Source: an uncultured Porphyromonadaceae bacterium (GTDB taxonomy: Bacteria; Bacteroidota; Bacteroidia; Bacteroidales; Coprobacteraceae). From it: DNA of 64,000 nt. A model generated the notes under the pieces. That model had not been told where the DNA came from, searched no databases, and saw only the letters and a program-made list of their open reading frames with translations. How positions within the stretch are numbered: the first letter of the stretch is position 1; the number at the start of each line of letters is the position of its first letter. Positions 24,245 through 32,500 of this stretch are shown one piece after another. The position numbers and the translations under genes are program-made. The DNA lies in assembly GCA_900545915.1 (NCBI GenBank), contig URAV01000002.1, positions 65,019 through 129,018 of the forward strand. Direction: 5' to 3'.

Positions 24245-25429
24245 ATGAATACGCATATTCTTAAACCGTCTGAGCGACTTAAGGTAGTAGATTCTTTGCG
24301 AGGATTTGCATTGTTGGCAATTGTATTGTTACATAATCTGGAACATTATAATTTGTATTGTATTCCTGATTTTTATCCCGAATGGTTACAAGCCGTAGAT
24401 AAGTTTTTCTGGGATGCGATGTTTTTCTTATTTGCGGGGAAAGCGTATGCGACATTTTCATTATTGTTCGGGTTTAGTTTCTATATTCAGTTTAATAATG
24501 CCCGGAAAAAAGGAATCGATTTTCGGGGGCGTTTTGCATGGAGAATGTTCCTTTTATTCTTGTTTTCACAATTTCATGCGTTGTTTTATAATGGCGATAT
24601 TCTTTTGTTATATGCAGTAGTCGGTCTTGTTTTGATACCTGTATGTAAATTAGGTGATAGAATTGTTTTAGCTATTGCTCTATTTCTCCTTTTGCAGCCC
24701 TATGAGTGGGGACGTATGATGTACGCCGCATTTAATCCTGATTATGCAATTACGAATAGATATGTTCCTTATGCTATATTATCGGGACAAGTTACAAGTC
24801 AGGGAACTTTCTGGGAAGTACTTTGTTCGAATATCTGGACAGGACAACTGTACAGTAATATCTGGCAGGTGGAAGCCGGGCGATTATTCCAGACTGCAGG
24901 ATTATTCATGCTCGGGATGTTGTTAGGGCGCAGACGATATTTCGAGAAAAGCGATGCTTCTTGTCGTGTATGGCATCGGATTTTGAAGTTGGGAATTATT
25001 GTATTTATTCCGTTATATGTTTTGAGAATCTTTGTTCCGGATTATATAGAAAATTCGTCAGTAAGGATTCCTTACTCTATTATAATTCAGTCATTGTCTA
25101 ATTTTGTTTTTATGGCAGTTCTCATATCGGCATTTACATTGCTTTGGTTTAAGAAAGAATCGGGCTGTAAATGGCAAAACTTTATAATACCCTATGGTCG
25201 AATGAGCCTGACAAATTATATTACGCAGTCTATTATCGGGGTAGCGATTTATTATGGTTATGGTTTATGCCTATATAAAAGTACAGGAGCTATTGTGACA
25301 TTATTGATTGGTCTCGCAATTTTTATAATTCAGTTGTTATTTAGTCGTTGGTGGTTGAGTAGGCATAAACAAGGTCCGTTTGAATATATATGGCGTAAGG
25401 CGACTTGGATGGGATATAAGCATTATTGA
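24245..25429 (+). CDS. DUF418 domain (YeiB-like) membrane protein
   Basis: A membrane protein of 394 residues with the YeiB/DUF418 signature: the N-terminal ERLKVVDSLRGFALLAIVLLHNLEHY, the early LLFGFSFYIQF segment, and the C-terminal PYGRMSLTNYITQSIIGVAIYYGYGL with the short basic loop before the last helix. The family resembles acyltransferase-3 membrane proteins in layout. Function is unknown; a role in envelope modification is a guess. It lies 58 bases downstream of the GT87-like gene in the same direction, so they may share a transcript. Confidence 0.85.
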   Translation: MNTHILKPSERLKVVDSLRGFALLAIVLLHNLEHYNLYCIPDFYPEWLQAVDKFFWDAMFFLFAGKAYATFSLLFGFSFYIQFNNARKKGIDFRGRFAWRMFLLFLFSQFHALFYNGDILLLYAVVGLVLIPVCKLGDRIVLAIALFLLLQPYEWGRMMYAAFNPDYAITNRYVPYAILSGQVTSQGTFWEVLCSNIWTGQLYSNIWQVEAGRLFQTAGLFMLGMLLGRRRYFEKSDASCRVWHRILKLGIIVFIPLYVLRIFVPDYIENSSVRIPYSIIIQSLSNFVFMAVLISAFTLLWFKKESGCKWQNFIIPYGRMSLTNYITQSIIGVAIYYGYGLCLYKSTGAIVTLLIGLAIFIIQLLFSRWWLSRHKQGPFEYIWRKATWMGYKHY

Positions 25430-25463
25430 TATTGTTAATGATAAACGTAAGAGAAATATATTT

Positions 25464-25641
25464 AGAACTTATCTAAGTTTTCCGATAATAAAAAAATACG
25501 ATCAGGTCATCTTTGCGTTTTTTTCCGGTCTTTTTCCCCATTTTCCTTCGTCGGATAGCCTGCTGTCATCCTCGTAAAAACGATAAAATATCCCCGAAAG
25601 AAACTCTCAAAACTGATCCGAGTAAAATTTAGATAGTCTCT
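25464..25641 (+). repeat. Intergenic repeat, copy D (178 bp)
   Basis: Starts AGAACTTATCTAAGTTTTCC and ends AAAATTTAGATAGTCTCT. Both ends differ from copy B but remain complementary to each other, so the arms have covaried. The middle has ATCAGGTCATCTTTGCGTTTT and CCCCGAAAGAAACTCTCAAAAC. Confidence 0.8.
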
Positions 25642-25903
25642 CAGGCATCACTTCTTTGGATATTTTATGTTAAAGAATAAGTAGATAGTATAAATAGTTG
25701 TTTTTATCAACTATTTATAGTAAGAATATAGTTCTTTTTTCAGAATAAATGTCGTTCTTTGACAAATCAACAAAATAAGTTTATTTTAATCTTCATTTTC
25801 TGAGTGAGTTCTCATTATACTACGTATTGAGTTTTTTGGCAAACGCAGGCTATATAAACTTTTCTTGTTTTAAACACAGTATTATTAAAAGAAAGAATTT
25901 ATT
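25642..25903 (+). other. AT-rich leader region with a perfect palindrome
   Basis: This spacer before the nitronate monooxygenase gene holds one clear structure, ATAAATAGTTG and CAACTATTTAT (25690-25700 and 25708-25718), a perfect 11-base stem with a 7-base loop. It has no T run after it, so an operator or leader hairpin is more likely than a terminator. No other gene or repeat is seen. Confidence 0.4.
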
Positions 25904-26983
25904 ATGAAATCTTTTTATATAGGAAATCTAAAGATAGATTTACCTATAATTCAAGGGGGTATGGGAGTCGGGATTTCCTTATCCGGTTTAGCCTCGGCAG
26001 TAGCCAATGAAGGAGGGGTTGGTGTCATCTCATGTGCGGGACTCGGTTTATTATATCCTAAGTTATCGTCCGACTATTTGAGAAACAGTATTTGGGGATT
26101 AAAAGAAGAACTTCGTAAGGCTAAAGAAAAGACCAATGGGGTAATAGGTGTCAATATTATGGTGGCATTGAGTAACTTTTCGGATATGGTAAAGACCGCT
26201 ATTTCTGAAAAGGTCGACATCATATTTTCTGGTGCTGGTTTGCCGTTAGATTTACCCTCTTATTTAAGAAAAGGTAGTAAAACGAAATTAGTACCTATCG
26301 TCTCCTCGTCACGAGCTGCAAAACTGATTTGTGAGAAGTGGAAAAATAATTACGGTTATCTTCCGGATGCAATTGTTGTAGAAGGCCCTAAAGCCGGAGG
26401 ACATCTGGGATACAAAGACGATCAAATTGAAAATGAGCATTTTTCATTGGAACATATTGTCCCGGAAGTTATCGAGGTAATAAAAGCCTATGAAAAATCT
26501 GGGCACTGTAAAATTCCGGTTATTGCTGCCGGAGGGCTTTACACGGGAGGAGATATTTATCGTCTTATGCAGTTGGGAGCTACCGGAGTTCAATTAGGGA
26601 GTAAATTCGTGACGACAGAAGAGTGCGATGCTTCTCCAGTTTTCAAACAAACATATATTGATGCCGAACAGAGTGATATTGAAATCATTGCCAGCCCGGT
26701 AGGAATGCCGGGACGTGCAATATCGGGAGAGTTTACTCGGAAAATAAAATCAGGAAGTGAAAAGCCTCGACGTTGTGCGTTTCATTGTATCAAAACATGT
26801 GACTATACCAAAAGTCCTTATTGTATAATAAAAGCGCTTTATAATGCAGCAAAGGGGAATATGCAAAAAGGATATGCTTTTGCTGGGGCAAACGCATTTC
26901 TGTCACAGAAGATTGTGAGTGTACGAGAAACTATCGAGACCCTTAAAAAAGAGTTTATCCAGGCAGAGGAATCTGTTAAATAA
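25904..26983 (+). CDS. Nitronate monooxygenase family flavoprotein (NPD-like)
   Basis: A 359-residue FMN-binding TIM-barrel protein. Family motifs: LPIIQGGMGVGISLSGLASAVANEGGVGVISC at the start, VVEGPKAGGHLG with the catalytic-type His, PVIAAGGLYTGGDIYRLMQLGATGVQLGSKF for phosphate binding, and SPVGMPGRAI. The C-terminus has a cysteine-rich stretch, RRCAFHCIKTCDYTKSPYCI, that is usual in the longer Bacteroidetes and Clostridia members. Enoyl-ACP reductase FabK is the nearest alternative, but the His/Gly motif and Cys-rich end favour the NPD group. It is monocistronic. Confidence 0.9.
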   Translation: MKSFYIGNLKIDLPIIQGGMGVGISLSGLASAVANEGGVGVISCAGLGLLYPKLSSDYLRNSIWGLKEELRKAKEKTNGVIGVNIMVALSNFSDMVKTAISEKVDIIFSGAGLPLDLPSYLRKGSKTKLVPIVSSSRAAKLICEKWKNNYGYLPDAIVVEGPKAGGHLGYKDDQIENEHFSLEHIVPEVIEVIKAYEKSGHCKIPVIAAGGLYTGGDIYRLMQLGATGVQLGSKFVTTEECDASPVFKQTYIDAEQSDIEIIASPVGMPGRAISGEFTRKIKSGSEKPRRCAFHCIKTCDYTKSPYCIIKALYNAAKGNMQKGYAFAGANAFLSQKIVSVRETIETLKKEFIQAEESVK

Positions 26984-27013
26984 GAGAGTTTTCTGACATG
27001 TAAAATTTTTGTG

Positions 27014-27052
27014 ACCGTTCAGGGTAATATTGATATATTATTTTTGAACGGT
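27014..27052 (+). terminator. Terminator of the nitronate monooxygenase gene
   Basis: ACCGTTCA and TGAACGGT form an 8-base stem directly followed by a run of T (GGTTTTTTTTG). Confidence 0.85.
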
Positions 27053-27168
27053 TTTTTTTGTAAAATGAGGTAGATGATTGTACGGGAAAATCCTAATAAA
27101 ATGTTAAACGAATTCTAAATTTTTATTCAGATATTTATTAAAGAACATATCCTTTCTCGAAAAATTAT

Positions 27169-27176
27169 TATCTTTG
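27169..27176 (+). promoter_or_regulatory. -7 element before the GH28-like gene
   Basis: TATCTTTG is an exact match to the -7 consensus, about 150 bases before the start. A -33 motif was not clear. Confidence 0.45.
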
Positions 27177-27324
27177 GAAATATTAAAAGGTGTCATGTAA
27201 ATAAAAATTTCCGGTAAATGAGAAACACAGCATTTAAAATAGCATAAAGTCAAAAGAGGAACTTTACCAAAAAATGAAGTTATTATAATATTTTGATCGA
27301 ACACTTCTCACAATAAAACACACG

Positions 27325-28779
27325 ATGTCTATGAAAACAAAGAATTGGGGTAAGGTTTACCTGATAATACTACTTGCATGGATTCCGTTTTTCGGGAGTG
27401 CAAAGAGGAATGTTACCATTTATCCGATGCCGAGAGGAGAAAAAATCAGTACAGAATATGCTGTTTCTGTTGCTGGTCGGGATGTCCCGGTTTATATTGC
27501 TAAAGTCGCACCTTTGGATAAACAAAAACGATGGGATGCAATGGATAAGCGTCAATGCGGAGAGGGATATTATGATATTGCTTCTTTTGCTTATTTTGAT
27601 TTGAATAAAGGAAAGGTTAAAGTAACCGTTACAGTTCCGGAACAGATAGATTCGGTGAGGATATTACCTTCTTCTTACGGTATAAAACCGGATATTAAAG
27701 GAAATAAGTTCTCTTTTACGGTATCCTCGCCGCAAAATCTGACGATAGAAGTAAATGGAGAGTGGATTCGTTCTTTGCATTTATTTGTAAACGGACCAGA
27801 ACAGAATATTCCTGATCCGAACGATCCGAATGTTATTTTTTATGGACCGGGAATTCATGAAATTACTCATGTCGAGGTAGGAGATAATAAGACGGTATAT
27901 GTTGCCGGAGGGGCAATCGTTCGCTTGACGATAGGGGAGAATGAGCCTTTTCATGTTTCAAAGTTCGGATTAAGGGGATATTCGAAGGCTTTTTGGTTGA
28001 AAGGAAATAATATAACTTTTCGGGGGCGTGGTATTTTAGATGCAAGTGCGTGTACGGTACATTCCCGTCACATGATCGGGGTACGTGGAGAAAATATCCG
28101 CCTTGAGGGAGTTATTCTCCGAGATGCACCTTTGTGGACAGTTCCGGTCGATTATTCTAAAAATGTGGTGATAGATAATATTAAGTTATTGGGGCGGCGG
28201 GCAAATTCAGATGGTATAGATATTTGTAGCAGTGAAAATGTCTTAGTTAAAAATTGCTTTATCCGTACTTTGGATGATTTGATTGTTTTGAAAACACCGA
28301 GAGGCATGAAAGATATGAAACATATAAGAGTTGAAAAATGTGTGTTATGGAATCAAATGGCTCATTCTCTAAGTATCGGGGCTGAAATTACACAGCCGAT
28401 AGATGATGTTTTGTTTACCGATTGCGATATAATTCATGATATCGGAAGGGAGTGGGCTTTGCGAGTTTACCATACAGATAAGGCTTTGGTTACGAATGTA
28501 CGTTTTGAGAATATTCGTATTGAAGAATGCAATAGGTTGATGTCTGTTTGGATAGGAAAAGATGTGTGGACGACAGATCCTGAACCGGGTAGAATCGAAG
28601 GTGTTACATTTCGTAATATAACAGCATTTGGTAAAACTCCGAATGTGGAGGTTGTCGGTTTTGATGAGGCACATAAGGTAAAGAATATTCTTTTTGAGAA
28701 TATCCGTGTGAATGGTCGGTCGTTGATTAAGAATAATGTGTCGGTCAATAAATATTCTGATAATGTCATGGTTAAATAA
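27325..28779 (+). CDS. Secreted GH28/GH49-like beta-helix glycosidase
   Basis: A 484-residue exported protein. A signal peptide ends near FFGSAKR. An all-beta region (about 25-165) precedes a right-handed parallel beta-helix with repeated 'NITFRGRGILDAS', 'NVVIDNIKLLGRR' rungs. The acidic motifs of GH28 are in order: NSDGID with Asp296, TLDDLIVLK with Asp317/Asp318, and AHSLSIGA with His347. That pattern fits polygalacturonase-like inverting enzymes, but the exact wording (LDD instead of GDD, AHS instead of GHG) is nearer the GH49/dextranase-like branch, so the substrate is open. The second ATG at 27331 is an equal start. It begins the polysaccharide-degradation stretch of the window. Confidence 0.8.
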   Translation: MSMKTKNWGKVYLIILLAWIPFFGSAKRNVTIYPMPRGEKISTEYAVSVAGRDVPVYIAKVAPLDKQKRWDAMDKRQCGEGYYDIASFAYFDLNKGKVKVTVTVPEQIDSVRILPSSYGIKPDIKGNKFSFTVSSPQNLTIEVNGEWIRSLHLFVNGPEQNIPDPNDPNVIFYGPGIHEITHVEVGDNKTVYVAGGAIVRLTIGENEPFHVSKFGLRGYSKAFWLKGNNITFRGRGILDASACTVHSRHMIGVRGENIRLEGVILRDAPLWTVPVDYSKNVVIDNIKLLGRRANSDGIDICSSENVLVKNCFIRTLDDLIVLKTPRGMKDMKHIRVEKCVLWNQMAHSLSIGAEITQPIDDVLFTDCDIIHDIGREWALRVYHTDKALVTNVRFENIRIEECNRLMSVWIGKDVWTTDPEPGRIEGVTFRNITAFGKTPNVEVVGFDEAHKVKNILFENIRVNGRSLIKNNVSVNKYSDNVMVK

Positions 28780-28935
28780 GGCATGAAATCTGATAGGTGA
28801 AAAACGGGAAAAGTGGCCGGTCGGAAGGTAGCGCAAAAATGATCTCTTACTTTTTTATTGGGATTCATATTGTCCGTTCATTTTTTATCTTGTGATAGAG
28901 TTTTCAGGAATTTTATTTTTCTAATGATAATTTGA

Positions 28936-28943
28936 TACATTTG
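28936..28943 (+). promoter_or_regulatory. -7 element of the small basic protein gene
   Basis: TACATTTG, fitting TAnnTTTG, about 42 bases before the start. Confidence 0.45.
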
Positions 28944-28984
28944 CAAAATATTTGAGGTAAATATGTTTATAAAGGTGTAATATA

Positions 28985-29122
28985 ATGGAAGAAAAGAACA
29001 AAGGGACTAAGAAACCGAAAAGGAATGGCACTCGACCGGCCAAAAACAGTGGTAAAAGAATCGGGAAATCCCGTCCGGAAAAAGCGGATAATGCACGTAA
29101 CCGAATATTAAAACAGGCTTGA
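28985..29122 (+). CDS. Small very basic protein (45 aa)
   Basis: A short frame encoding a peptide with about one third Lys and Arg (MEEKNKGTKKPKRNGTRPAK at the start), with no hydrophobic stretch. A promoter-type TACATTTG precedes it and a strong stem-loop overlaps its last codons, which together make a real gene likely. A nucleic acid- or ribosome-binding role is only a guess from composition. It is convergent with the large regulator gene. Confidence 0.55.
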   Translation: MEEKNKGTKKPKRNGTRPAKNSGKRIGKSRPEKADNARNRILKQA

Positions 29123-29149
29123 ATTTTCAAGCCTGTTTTAATATTCGGT
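29100..29149. terminator. Perfect 24-base stem-loop shared by two convergent genes
   Basis: Arms 29100-29123 and 29126-29149 are perfect inverse complements with a TT loop. The left arm encodes the last seven codons and the stop of the small basic protein. No separate T run follows, although the right arm carries TGTTTTAATATT. It sits 17 bases from the stop of the convergent regulator gene, so it probably ends both transcripts. Confidence 0.75.
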
Positions 29150-29165
29150 CGATGTTGAGTCATTG

Positions 29166-31694
29166 TTATTCATTCGCATGAATGATTTGAGAGAAAGGAA
29201 TATTGTATTCTACTCCTAATAATGCATGATATTCTTTGCAGAAATTATCGTATGTGTTTTTTGCTATTCCTTTTTTCCCACTGTTATATAATAGAGTACA
29301 TTTAACTTGTAATGCTTCTTCGTTTAGTATATCGTGAGAAAATATGGTTTCTGCAATTTGTAGCCTGAATTTATCATTGTGCAAGAACTCTTCTTTCTTT
29401 AGAAGTTCATTTAATAAATCGATAGTTGCACAAGAATAATCGCTTTTAAAATTATCTAACCAGTCAAATTGTGTATTAGGAAGTAGTGGCCCGTAAAATA
29501 GTAATTCGAGTAAATCGTAGAAAAAAGATTCTTCTTTGTGCTGACTGTTAGTAGCTTCTTGAATGTATTGAAGAGCCATTTGATAATCACAGTATGCAGG
29601 ATTATCGCTTTCTATTTTCCAGAAATTATTATCTTGCACGATACGTACATTTCCGATTCTTTCTAATAATGACCTTAATTTACTTAGTGAGACGTTTCGG
29701 TTGTTTTGTGCAGATTTTTCGCTTTTGTCCCCCCATAAAGTCTCGTCTATTTTTTTGTTGGTAATACCTCGTTCGTCTTTTTGGCTATGCAATAAAATTA
29801 ATAGCAATAGAGATTTTAGGATGGGAGTGAAACTTCCTGATATATCATTACCTTCTTTATCTTTAACTTGGAATTTTCCTAATAAACGAATGCAGGAATG
29901 GGCTGAATCGAAGATGGGCTTGCGTTTAATTTCCTCTTGATCGGTAGAAACAGAAGGTAAAGAGGTTTCCGGTTTGATAATCGGGGCTTTTGTTTCTGAA
30001 GAATTATTTTTTCTTTTGAAGAAAATAAATGCAATACTTATCAAGACGATTACGATCCCGAGAAGCGTGTACAATATCTTCGGTTCAGATTTTTCTTGTA
30101 AAGTATCGACATAAGATAATGTCGGATAGTGGATGGAATAAATATCGAATAGAGATGTCGAGTCTTTATATTGCTTGCAGAATAATGCATATATTTTTTG
30201 TTGTTCAGGGAATTGATACAGAGTGTAATTGGTTCGTTCGTCAGCCTTTAAATCTACATTGATATCATCTGAAACCCGTTCCAATCCGGGCTTGTCTATT
30301 CTTATTTTTACAAGATAAGGTTTAGGATTGATAATAAGAACATAGAAACTATTATCAGACGGGCTGTAAATCATATTTCTTCCCGGGAAAATATTTACGG
30401 TGTCGGGCATTTCGATATCCCATAGTTTCTCTGTTTTAAAAGTTTGTAAATTTATTTTATACAGGTCATAATAGTTGTGCGGAGACATTTCTTGACGACC
30501 CGATTTGCATCCTCTTCCTCCGAATATATATAGGTTATTATTGACTACGGCCGATGTTGTAAAAAATCGGGGATCGATGTCTTCGATTTTAATTTTTTCC
30601 CATTCTCCAGTATATGGTTTTATTTTGAATAAATCGTTTTTATATATATAATGTCCATATCCTCCGAAGGTAATTATAGAAGTATCTGTCGGATTATAAG
30701 TTTGAGTATGATCATAATATTGCATATCTACTTCGGGGACGGATTTGTTTTCCCATTCGTTGGTTGCCGGCAGATATCGGGATAATGTTTTGTTATTGAG
30801 ATCGAAAGATATAAGTTCTTGAGTATCGGGAATATAAAATAATCCGTCATTCTTGTCTCCGGCAGGGTATCCCGATATATCTTTTATAATTCTTTCTGTT
30901 CTTGTAACTACATTATAAGTATAAAGGGTCTGTAAATTTTGATTAGATAAAAAATAAAATATTCCGTGAATTGGATCAAAATCGAATTGTGGCTCGTCTT
31001 TCTGCTTGATACTGAATACTTTTTCCCATTTACTATGCGTGTTAATAAGCCAAATAGGATTATCGGCATGAGCAGGTATATGTCTTATTGAATCTAAACA
31101 AAAGCTTTCTTGATGTTTTCCTAATTGCCAATAACGGATTAGTTTATTTCCTTCATATACTCGTATGTTTTTTATATTTATAGGTGCAGCTTCCGGAGAT
31201 TTATATTTAGGGATTCTACAAGCTCCGAAACTGACTTGAAAATTATGTATGCTGGAGAAAGAGTGTTCAAAACTCTTCTTTTGAGAACCGAAAGTAAGTT
31301 CTATTTGCTCATTCTCCGGCAATAGTGAAATTTTTACAGGAATCCATCTGTTATGTTCTATCGTAGCGATATTATATCTTTTTTCATTGATTAATAAAGA
31401 GACATACACATGTTCTCCGTTATTGGGGGAAATTAAAAGATCGATATTTTCACCGGTATTGGTGATGATGCGGTCTATGAAACCGAAAAGAATAGGTTCT
31501 TTACGAATATAAAGGTCGAAAGATAAAGATGCCCCCTTGGGCGATAGTTGAAATGGTTTTCCGTCATTCAGAATGAGTCCGGTTCGTTGCGCTCCGGTAT
31601 ATTGGTTTGATTTAATATATAGACCCAAATTCAGATCTTCTGCATGGAGCGATACTGCGATAAGAAAAAAGAAGAATATAAATAAACGATTCAT
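29166..31694 (-). CDS. Transmembrane Kelch/SARP-type one-component regulator
   Basis: An 842-residue protein with a signal peptide (1-18), a lectin-like beta-sandwich (about 20-180), a Kelch-type propeller (about 230-530, with ITFGGYGHYIYKNDLFKI and LYIFGGRGC), one membrane helix (about 541-562, LLGIVIVLISIAFIFFKRK), and a cytoplasmic part. The cytoplasmic part starts IRLLGKFQVKDKEGNDISG and continues with a winged-helix and a helical repeat region (ALQVKCTLLYNSGKKGIAKNTYDNFCKEY), as in SARP/BTAD activators. I infer a periplasmic sensor that directly binds DNA. It is divergent from the GH92 gene across 806 bases. It is not a hybrid two-component system, SusR or anti-sigma system. Confidence 0.8.
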   Translation of the reverse strand: MNRLFIFFFFLIAVSLHAEDLNLGLYIKSNQYTGAQRTGLILNDGKPFQLSPKGASLSFDLYIRKEPILFGFIDRIITNTGENIDLLISPNNGEHVYVSLLINEKRYNIATIEHNRWIPVKISLLPENEQIELTFGSQKKSFEHSFSSIHNFQVSFGACRIPKYKSPEAAPINIKNIRVYEGNKLIRYWQLGKHQESFCLDSIRHIPAHADNPIWLINTHSKWEKVFSIKQKDEPQFDFDPIHGIFYFLSNQNLQTLYTYNVVTRTERIIKDISGYPAGDKNDGLFYIPDTQELISFDLNNKTLSRYLPATNEWENKSVPEVDMQYYDHTQTYNPTDTSIITFGGYGHYIYKNDLFKIKPYTGEWEKIKIEDIDPRFFTTSAVVNNNLYIFGGRGCKSGRQEMSPHNYYDLYKINLQTFKTEKLWDIEMPDTVNIFPGRNMIYSPSDNSFYVLIINPKPYLVKIRIDKPGLERVSDDINVDLKADERTNYTLYQFPEQQKIYALFCKQYKDSTSLFDIYSIHYPTLSYVDTLQEKSEPKILYTLLGIVIVLISIAFIFFKRKNNSSETKAPIIKPETSLPSVSTDQEEIKRKPIFDSAHSCIRLLGKFQVKDKEGNDISGSFTPILKSLLLLILLHSQKDERGITNKKIDETLWGDKSEKSAQNNRNVSLSKLRSLLERIGNVRIVQDNNFWKIESDNPAYCDYQMALQYIQEATNSQHKEESFFYDLLELLFYGPLLPNTQFDWLDNFKSDYSCATIDLLNELLKKEEFLHNDKFRLQIAETIFSHDILNEEALQVKCTLLYNSGKKGIAKNTYDNFCKEYHALLGVEYNIPFSQIIHANE

Positions 31695-32500
31695 TTATTA
31701 TTTTTTTATGCACTTCAAGTTTTAGACAGACTAACTATCATGCAAAGAAACGAAAAAAAAACGGCATTTTTATTTATTTGATGTAAATAATGCTTTTTTT
31801 GTATTTCTACTTGCTTTTTGTCTTAAAATCAGGTATATATAGAATATATAATTGATAGCTTCCTATTAAAAGATAGTTTAGTATTGATTTTAAGGTGAGC
31901 AAATTATAGTAAAAACTCAGACAGGCTCTAAGTAGATTATAAAATCTTTTATTCAAGAATATTGAGAATATTTTGATTATGCTTTAAAGTTTTTTATAGT
32001 TTGTATGAAAAGGGGGCATTTTGTCGAGAAAGTGTATATTAATGAACAATTAATATTTTATTTGGATGATCGAAAATAAAAATGAACGTGTTGTCTTTTT
32101 GTATGTTTTTAGACAGTCATAAAAAAATGAAAAAACAAAAAATTCTTTCGTTTAATTTGAATTTTAGGTTCAAATTAATCTGTTATTACTCAAATTTTAA
32201 GACAGATATTTTATTTTTGTCTTGAATTTAGAATTTGTTTGAATCTTTGTTCAGAATTATTTTGAAAATATTTTTCTGATTTTATGAGATAATAGGCTGT
32301 AAAGACGGTGTAGGGTTGAGAAAAACAGCCCCAAAAGAGGTTCGAAAAATCTGAATATATAATTTTATTATCAGAAAATTTAGATAGATTCTTGAAATCG
32401 TTTTATTGTAATTCGGAAAAGACAGTTGGATTTAGATAAGCTTTTAAGATAGCTTTTTAAAGAAGTACTTTAAATATATACAAACACAAAAAAATAATTT
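31695..32500. other. 806-base divergent regulatory region
   Basis: This very AT-rich spacer separates the regulator gene from GH92. It contains an end fragment of the intergenic repeat (CAGACAGGCTCTAAG, 31919-31931), a reverse repeat copy near 32320-32395, and TATTTTTG at 32212-32219 as a possible -7 element toward GH92. Short frames here (24 and 46 codons) look like chance. Nothing else was recognised. Confidence 0.5.
32320..32395 (-). repeat. Intergenic repeat, copy F (truncated)
   Basis: On the minus strand AAGAATCTATCTAAATTTTC matches the repeat end, followed by a diverged interior of about 50 bases. The other end is missing. Confidence 0.5.

Noticed and set aside
31980..32200. Short frames of 24 and 46 codons in the GH92 control region
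   Set aside because: AT-rich composition, no promoter fit and no domain; they are compatible with chance.
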